From contig CM058229.1 in assembly GCA_030180135.1 (NCBI GenBank), positions 42,063,522 to 42,127,521 on the forward strand: a stretch of 64,000 nucleotides of DNA, given 5' to 3'. Position numbers and translations under genes: made by a program. The stretch is from Orychophragmus violaceus (taxonomy: Eukaryota; Streptophyta; Magnoliopsida; Brassicales; Brassicaceae). The notes under the pieces are model-generated. The model was given only the letters and a program-made list of their open reading frames with translations, was not told the DNA's origin and searched no databases. Positions 57,841 to 64,000 of the stretch are shown here, one piece after another; the first letter of the stretch is position 1; each line of letters begins with the position of its first letter.

Positions 57841-58040
57841 ATTGCAAAACTATTTACACCGCTTAATGGCGGTAACTGAAAAGCCTGGTGAAAATCAGAG
57901 GTAAACAATGTGGAAGAACCGGGCGTAGACAAAGACGAAAGAACAAAATAAGAATAATACAAAACACTAAGGGTGATAAGATTTAAAACGGCCAATAAAA
58001 CACTCACAATATTAGATATAAAATAATACGATTTGTAGAG
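57841..58040. repeat. Diverged third copy of the L/R dispersed segment (partial)
   Basis: ATTTAAAACGGCCAATAAAA and AATATTAGATATAAAATAAT match the L/R sequence around 10530-10580 at perhaps 80%. It contains no insertion at the Helitron target. Confidence 0.5.
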
Positions 58041-58205
58041 CTTTTGTCTAGAAGGAACATTTCTCTTTTGATCTAAACCACACATAAGTCCAAAATATCT
58101 AGTCTCAGTTAATCTGCTCCACTCGTTTTAGGTTTCTCTGTTTGAGGTGAGGATTTTCTTCGAACTCCAGAGTAACTTTCGGTATCGAACCCACAAGAAC
58201 TCCAG

Positions 58206-59367
58206 AATATCCCTATTCAACTGCAAGTGCACAGTGATGCGAATGTAGTACTTAGGGTATCGAATCCACAAAGACTCTAGTTTCACACGATAGATTATGA
58301 GTAGTCGAATTAAGCTAAGCGAAGCAGATTGTAAAATAGTAAACAAGACATCAAGTAGACGAATGAAGTGAGGTGAATGTAAGCAATTAACGAAGGCGTC
58401 AGGTTTCGGGAGGTTCTCAGGATATCATGAAATCAGATTAACAAACAATCATGATTCAATATATTAGTGTTCTTGAACTAGAATCACAAAAGTAAAACTA
58501 ACCAGCTCTCGCTGCGATAATTATCTGTATCTAACAACCTAGCAAACCAACTCTCGTTGTGATCCTAAAGTTCTAAACACGCATTAATTCCAAGTTCGTT
58601 CGTTCACAATTCCTCTAGACCAAATCTCTTTGCGAATAGACGAATTCCTCATCTAAATCCTTTCTAGTTGATTAACCAACTCTCGTTGTGTAAATCAACC
58701 TAATATCAATAATCTAAATGGCCAGTTCAGGTTAAGCGTTAAGAACGATTTAGATTAAGAACTAGATGATGAATCCAAATAAATCAATTACTCTAACATG
58801 CCTTCAAATCCCTAATGAGAATCCCTAACCTAACAAGAGATATACTCAGACATAACAATCATAACAGAAATCATAGTCAAAATAGATATCATATATGAAT
58901 CAAAAAGATTAAGAACAGGGGTTCGAAATCTCCTCTCTCTCGAGAACAAGACCAGCCCCAAATCTCCTAATCTCTCTAGAACAAAGTGTATAATAAAACT
59001 TCACCTAAAAAATGGCTCAAAAACCTAATTAATAGTGTAAAACACGATTTGGGTCTTTTTGTAAGTCTGGGAAACTTCTAGGCAAAAACTATAATTTCTC
59101 CAAAATGCAGATTTTTGTGCGCAGAATTCTGGAATCACCTTGCGTCGCACATACTGCGTCGATCGATGCAAGGTGAAAACACAGCCAGTGAACTCTGTGA
59201 AATCTCTAAGTAGTGCAGAATTGCTCCAAATGCCTCCAAAACGTCTAATTAAGCTCCAAATGTCCTTAAACCTGTAAAACACCTGAAAAGACTCCAAAAC
59301 ACATAGAAAGACTCGATAACAAAGACATATGCCATGGTTGAAAGTCCTAAAAAACCATGATATATCA
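58206..59367 (-). repeat. 3' LTR of the Athila-like element (outer end incomplete)
   Basis: About 1162 bp. Differs from the right LTR at several percent of positions. A partial LTR-like stretch (GGTATCGAACCCACAAGAACTC) also precedes it at about 58173-58200. Confidence 0.88.
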
Positions 59368-59382
59368 ACTCCCCCACACTTA

Positions 59383-60704
59383 GCTCTTGCTTGCCCTCAA
59401 GCAAATAAAGAACCAAAGCAATGAGAAAGAGGTTTGAAAACTCAGAAACTCATTTCATCCTAGGAACATTCGCATTCACATTCACTTAGTAAGCCACTGA
59501 AAACTTTCCTGCAGAGCTCAAGACCACAATGTACTTCCCCCACACTTAGAAACTGTCCCAAGTAAACTCCACAATCAGATTAGGACATTCAAGTTCACCA
59601 CACTAGCCTCTGTATACAATTAGGTGCGGTCTCACAGAGGGAATATCGAATCAGAGGACACATGGACTCAACCCATTCAGTGTATGACCACCAAACTGTC
59701 GGTTTCTGGTTCCTTTCTTTTTCCCTTTCTCCCTTAGCACTGATTTTTCCCCACTGGGTATCATTTTAGTTTTTCTATCAGTGCTCTTCCCTTTTAATCT
59801 GGGGTGTAACTTTGGACATATTTCCATGGATACACAGGAGGTAATAGGGGTCTCTACCACTCCCGTGATCACTTCGAAGCTACTAACTTATCATCGGTTT
59901 TATCACTTTCTTTTTTACTTTCAAGGGAGGGGAAAATCAGAAACCATACTCAGACATGATTATAGGCTGTGCCAAACACATCATAGGAATCCGACCCAAA
60001 GATTACCAAGCCCCTAAGTAAGAAATTAGAGTCAAAATTAGAAGTGACACTAGTGATGGATCCTCTGAATACCTGGTTAGATATGGGTGTCCTTGGTAAG
60101 TTGATCCGTTTGGGTTTTCTAAAAGTCATAGAGCTGTTGCAAGTCTGTCCAATGGTCACTTAGTTCATGTTCTAGCGAAAAATTTCCTCGGAAAATCATA
60201 GTTTCATACCAATTTTGACTCAATAAAACAGTTTTTGAAAACAAAGGACTGACACTAAGAAAACAAAGCAAACAGTGATCAGTAACTACCTCCTCCACAC
60301 TTAAAAAACACTGTCCCCAGTGTTATCACAGCTTGGGTTCGGGACAACAAGGTATAAATCAGCGAAAATTCGGAAAACCAGAAACCTTTCCTGCTAGCAT
60401 GGTTGATGTCGACCGACACACAGCCAGTGTCGAGCGACACAAGGCTTTGGTCGACACAAAACTGATCCGAATCGAGCGTCCTCGATTATGGTCCGTTTTT
60501 TCGAGTTTGGTGTCGACCAACACTAAAGGGTGTCGAGATCGACACTGCTGTCTGCAATCCTGTTCAACATGTCCTGAAGCACCAAAAACCAGAAAAATCA
60601 AAGAAACAAAATCAAAAGCCAAAAAGAAAAGAAAAACTGACTAACAGTGGGTTGCCTCACACTCAGCGCTTGTTTTTAGTCGTTAGCTCGACTGTGGCAG
60701 ATGG
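59383..60704 (-). other. Non-coding 3' internal part of the Athila-like element
   Basis: T/C-rich on the plus strand (TTTCTTTTTCCCTTTCTCCC near 59720), no frame of note. Two paired-palindrome units at 60407-60545. In complete Athila elements this position holds the env-like gene; no such gene is recognisable here. Confidence 0.6.
60407..60545 (-). repeat. Paired-palindrome units (one exact, one altered)
   Basis: 60407-60440 has the exact 13-8-13 layout. 60511-60545 has a 7-bp spacer and a two-base insertion in the second arm (TGTCGAGATCGACAC). Confidence 0.8.
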
Positions 60705-61370
60705 TCAAATGTCAGGTGGTTTCCCCAAAGGCAGAGCGTGCCTTCGCAAAATTCTCCTCATCCATGGTGGCGTATATGCATTGTGTGCGTGAGACTGGCC
60801 GAGGAACTTGGGAATGACAGCAAGGTCAGGTGGAACATTTCGTTTCTTGACTCTATTCCCTGCAAAATCATCATCAGAGTTAGCATACTTAAGGTCAGAG
60901 AATGCGTACCTTGGCTTGGTCAGATGTGGCCTAGGTGTGATGTTTGGAGTTTTATGCTTATGAGCAGTTGCAGGCTCTGAAGATGTTAGAGTAGATTCCT
61001 GAGGAACCACCTTCTTCTTTTCTCCACTATCAGACAATGTAGTTCCAACAATCTGAACTTCTTCTTTCAAATGACCATCAGTGGAGATCACCTTCTTTGC
61101 ATATCTCAACACACAAGGATGAACTCGCGAAGCATCAGCTGGTGGAGTTTCATTCAGCTCCTTATCCATCACCACCATGCACTTGACCACATTCTGCTCA
61201 TATTTAGACCTCATAGGAACTCTGGGGAACGGTACAAGAGGTTTGTAGACCCTCTCCTTAGCAAAAACATCAGATTTGGACGAAATTGGGTCTGCCCGAC
61301 CGTAGCGTCGACCGACGCAGAAGTGGTGTCGGTCGACACTAAGTGATGTTGACCCTTTAATGTTGGGCAT
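60705..61370 (-). pseudogene. Athila internal frame of unknown role (221 codons)
   Basis: ATG at 61370: MPNIKGSTSLSVDRHHFCVG. The first codons lie in a paired-palindrome unit. Then VYKPLVPFPRVPMRSKYEQN recalls the proline-rich spacer before protease in Athila gag-pol, followed by charged sequence. The last part (PPWMRRILRRHALPLGKPPD) is basic. No enzymatic motif is seen. The frame is intact in length but probably just a remnant between two deletions. Confidence 0.45.
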
Positions 61371-61570
61371 GGTCGATTACTGTTCGTCATGAGAACTCGA
61401 AATTGCCGTCAGAACTAGGCGTCGACCGACACTAAGAGGGTGTCGATCGACACTGTGGGATTTTACCAAAAGATCAATGTCGATCTCGGTCGATTTCGGT
61501 CCGTCGAAACTCTCGAACTCTGGGTTTCAAGGGGTGTCGACCGACACTGAGGTGGAGTATCGGGCGACGC
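61306..61570 (-). repeat. Paired-palindrome units (two exact, one with 10-bp spacer)
   Basis: Exact units at 61306-61339 and 61420-61453. A third at 61535-61570 has a 10-bp spacer. Confidence 0.8.
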
Positions 61571-62290
61571 TGAGTCTGCAGCTACAGATTCATCACTGTT
61601 TTCTACGATTTCCACCACCTTAACACCAAATTCTGGTTCCTGATCCAACCTATCTTCAATTTGAACTGAGATAGCATTGATGTGGGCATTCTGAACATTC
61701 TTCCCCCTGATTGATCCTGAAATCTGAGCCACTTGTGTATCCAGCTGCCTCATATGAGTGTTCAAGGACTCAAACTTCCCATTCAAATCTGTGTACTCGA
61801 CATCAAGCTTTGCGTTGAAGGACACAGTAGTCTGTTTTTGTCCTTCAAGAAGCTGCTCCATCATGTCTTCCAATCTGCTCTCACAAGTAGGTGCAAGAGG
61901 TGTCTGGTAATAAGAAGCACCATAGTTCCTCGAGAAGGAGTTACTCTGTTGCTGGAAGGGCTTCTGAAAAGCAGATTTCTGACTGTAGAATCTATTCCCT
62001 CCAACGTAGTTGACAGCTTCTTGCGCATACTCTCCAACATCCAATACTTCAAAATCCTGAGCAAATTGGACACTCTTCCTTCCAAGTAGAAGACTATGCA
62101 GAGAGTCAATTATGTTCTTCAGCCCAGCTATCTGCGAGCTGTCAATCTCTGAGCTGAAAACAACATTCGGATTCATCATCCTTACAGATCTTTGAGCCTT
62201 CTTGTTTGTTCTCTTAAGCCTAGCAAGCTCCTCAAGTCTGAGGTTCAAAAGCTCTTCGTCCGGGTTGCTTCGTGTGTGACGATTGGGCAT
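61463..62290 (-). pseudogene. Athila gag C-terminal part (275-codon frame)
   Basis: ATG at 62290: MPNRHTRSNPDEELLNLRLE. Internal signatures of Athila gag are EAVNYVGGNRFYSQ, RLEDMMEQLLEGQKQTTVSF, YTDLNGKFESLNTHMRQLDT and QVAQISGSI. The N-terminal retrotrans_gag core is missing between residue ~85 and ~95, so it is a deletion derivative. Paired-palindrome units lie just upstream of the ATG (62321-62354) and at the 3' end, where they are read through as S-T-D-R-type codons. The frame is open and could be expressed, but it is not a complete gag. Confidence 0.7.
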
Positions 62291-62320
62291 CCACTGAAAG
62301 AAGACTGATTTCGCGAAGGG

Positions 62321-62354
62321 TGTCGACCGACACTGAAAGGGTGTCGATCAACAC
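62321..62354 (-). repeat. Paired-palindrome unit before the gag-like frame
   Basis: TGTCGACCGACAC, 8 bp, TGTCGATCAACAC on the plus strand. Confidence 0.85.
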
Positions 62355-62482
62355 TAAGTACTCTTACTCGTTGTTTTCCTGCAGAAACAAGAAAAATGAG
62401 AAAAGAGGTCAGTAAACAAGAAAAGAAAACACTTAAACTAAATTCTAGTACAAAATCTATCGGCGAACTCAAAGAGTCCCCT

Positions 62483-62494
62483 GCAACGGCGCCA
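62483..62494 (-). other. Primer binding site, tRNA-Asp type
   Basis: TGGCGCCGTTGC on the minus strand, five bases from the LTR; this is the Athila/Tat-type primer site. Confidence 0.88.
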
Positions 62495-62499
62495 AAACT

Positions 62500-63680
62500 T
62501 GATAGGTCAAGAAATATCCCTATTCTACTGCAAGTGCACAGTGATGCGAATGTAGTACTTAGGGTATCGAATCCACAAGGACTCTAGTTTCACGCGATAG
62601 ATTATGAGTAGTCGAATTAAGCTAAGCAAAGCAGATTGTAAAATAATAAACAAGACAACAAGTAAACGAATGAAGTGAGGTGAATGTAAGAAATTAACGA
62701 AGGCGTCAGGTTTCGGGAGGTTCTCAGGATATCATGAAATCAGATTAACAAACAATCAGGATTCAATCTATTGGCGTTCTTGAACTAGAATCACAGAAGT
62801 AAAACTAACCAGCTCTCGCTGCGATAATTAGTTGTATCTAAAAACCTAGCAAACCAACCCTCGTTGTGAATCCTAAAGTTCTAAACACGCATTAATTCCA
62901 AGTTCGTTCATTCACAATTTCTCTAGACCAAATCTCTTTGCGAATAGACAAATTGCTCACCTAAATCCTTTCTAGTTGATTAACCAACTCTCGTTGTGTA
63001 AATCAACCTAATATCAATAATCTAAATGGCCTGTTCAGGTTAAGTGTTAAGAATGATTTAGATGAAGAACTAGATGATTATTCAAATAAATAAATTACTT
63101 TAACATGCCTTCAAATCCCTATTGAGAATTCCTAACCTAACAAGAGATCTACTCAGACATAGCAATCATAACAGAAATCATAGTCAAAATTGATATCATA
63201 TATGAATCAAAAAGATTAAGAACAGGGGTTCGAAATCTCCTCTCTCTCGAGAACAAGACCAGCCCCAAATCTCATAATCTCTCGAGAACAAAGTGTAGAA
63301 TAAAACTTCGCCTAAACAATGGCTCAAAAACCTAATTAATAGTGTAAAACACGATTTGGGTCTTTTTGTAAGTCTGGGAAACTTCTGGGCAAAAACTATA
63401 ATTTCTCCAAAATGCAGATTTTTGTGCGCAGAATTCTGGAATCACCTTGCGTCGATCGATGCACATACTGCGTCGATCGATGCAAGGTTAAAACAAAGCC
63501 AATGAACTCTGTGAAATCTCTAAGTAGTGCAGAATTGCTCCAAATGCCTCCAAAACGTCCAATTAAGCTCCAAATGTCCTTAAACCTGTAAAACACCTGA
63601 AAAGACTCCAAAACACATAGAAAGACTCGATAACAAAGACATATACCATGGTTGAAAGTCCTAAAAACCATGATATATCA
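62500..63680 (-). repeat. 5' LTR of the Athila-like element
   Basis: 1181 bp, complete TG...CA on the plus strand. One intact paired-palindrome unit at 63450-63483. Confidence 0.9.
63450..63483 (-). repeat. Paired-palindrome unit in the Athila-like 5' LTR
   Basis: CGTCGATCGATGC, ACATACTG, CGTCGATCGATGC. In the other LTR (59143-59168) seven bases of the first arm are deleted. Confidence 0.85.
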
Positions 63681-64000
63681 GTGATCTTGATTTCCTGAAG
63701 GAGTTTGTTGTTTTCCGGTTGATTTTTGATCCGTGTTCAGCGTATTGCCATCTTCTTCAAGCTCTCAGTTAGCCTTCAAGTCTTGGAAGCTAGGTGTGAA
63801 ACTTTCTGGGGATTGGTTCTTCGATCAAGCAAGCTTAAGTTCGGAAAGATGTCAGCCGCTATGGATAAAGCCATGATGGCCATGTCTCTAGAAGAAGAGG
63901 AGGAAGAGCCGTTCATCCTGCCAGATCTCCCTTAGTATAGTTCTTGTGAGCGGAATGTTAGCAGTCTGATTGGCCGGTTGCTTAACCCTCTGTGTCAGAA
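63681..64000 (+). mobile_element. LINE 5' region running off the window
   Basis: The stretch after the Athila LTR leads to an ORF1-type start at 63849, so it is probably a plant LINE 5' UTR. The 5' boundary is unknown because the Athila-like element lies directly before it. Confidence 0.6.
63849..64000 (+). pseudogene. LINE ORF1 (DUF4283-type gag-like) start, partial
   Basis: ATG at 63849: MSAAMDKAMMAMSLEEEEEE, PFILPDLP, then TAG at 63933-63935 followed in frame by YSSCERNVSSLIGRLLNPLC. This matches the N-terminus of plant LINE-encoded DUF4283/zinc-knuckle proteins (acidic start, then S-L-I-G-R-L-L-N). The TAG is a probable single-base change. The protein would bind element RNA. It continues beyond the window. 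Confidence 0.75.

Larger units (their letters stand above)
58206..63680 (-). mobile_element. Non-autonomous Athila-like Ty3/Gypsy element
   Basis: LTRs at 58206-59367 and 62500-63680 (about 1.17 kb) end in TGATAGG... and ...GATATATCA. The tRNA-Asp primer site (TGGCGCCGTTGC on the minus strand, 62483-62494) is five bases inside the right LTR, and a polypurine tract (AAGTGTGGGGGAGT on the minus strand, about 59368-59381) borders the left LTR, giving minus orientation. The internal part is only 3.1 kb, with gag-like frames but no RT, integrase or RNase H. The left LTR lacks its outer few bases, so the TSD cannot be checked (right flank GTGAT). Confidence 0.9.

Overview
The window is nuclear DNA from a plant, almost certainly a Brassicaceae (Arabidopsis/Capsella/Arabis-like) species. 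Evidence: AT-rich noncoding DNA, plant transposon types (Helitrons with CTAG ends, Ty1/Copia, Athila-like Ty3/Gypsy, plant LINE with zf-RVT and RNase H, CACTA, hAT, Stowaway), and captured pieces of recognisable plant genes (CYCD3, NIP1, EXO70, KEG). Only one ordinary intact gene is visible, an intronless F-box gene at 39515-40498. The rest is nested mobile DNA, as in pericentromeric or transposon-rich arms.

Layout. 1-1084 is a Helitron end; 1322-2769 a 724-bp tandem duplication; 4143-7715 a 5'-truncated LINE on the minus strand with a clear target duplication (TSD). 9174-13689 is a dispersed segment (copy L) that received a 1.1-kb poly-A retroposon (9285-10394) and a minus-strand Helitron carrying an RPA1-like pseudogene (10677-13429). 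14510-20157 holds another RPA1/DUF223-like pseudogene, degenerate repeats and a fragment of the KEG ankyrin gene. 20163-31794 is a Copia element on the minus strand (174-bp LTRs), itself split by a second Copia (copy A, 23355-30155, plus strand). 33.5-37.76 kb is a CACTA remnant which contains a second copy (copy R) of the 9-13 kb segment, interrupted by a Helitron with a CYCD3 fragment (34669-37096) and a Stowaway MITE (37484-37723). 37853-39303 is a foldback element enclosing an EXO70 fragment. After the F-box gene, a Ty3/Gypsy element (41377-54685) carries three insertions: a hAT in its left LTR, a second member of the copy-A Copia family (copy B, 43269-50231, minus strand) and another hAT. 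54775-57.8 kb has a Helitron-like start with NIP1 aquaporin exons. 58206-63680 is a non-autonomous Athila-like element, and the window ends in the start of a LINE ORF1.

Because copies L and R are the same sequence with different insertions, each supplies the empty site for the insertions in the other. This fixes the ends of two Helitrons, a retroposon and a MITE to the base.

The most interesting signal is a short composite motif scattered through copies A and B and the Athila-like element: two near-palindromic 13-mers of the type TGTCGATCGACAC separated by exactly 8 bp (21-bp period). I count 24 exact 13-8-13 units and three damaged ones, in LTRs, leaders and pol remnants, and in two retrotransposon superfamilies. 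Outer bases change in a partly compensating way that tends to keep the symmetry. I do not recognise a described function for it.
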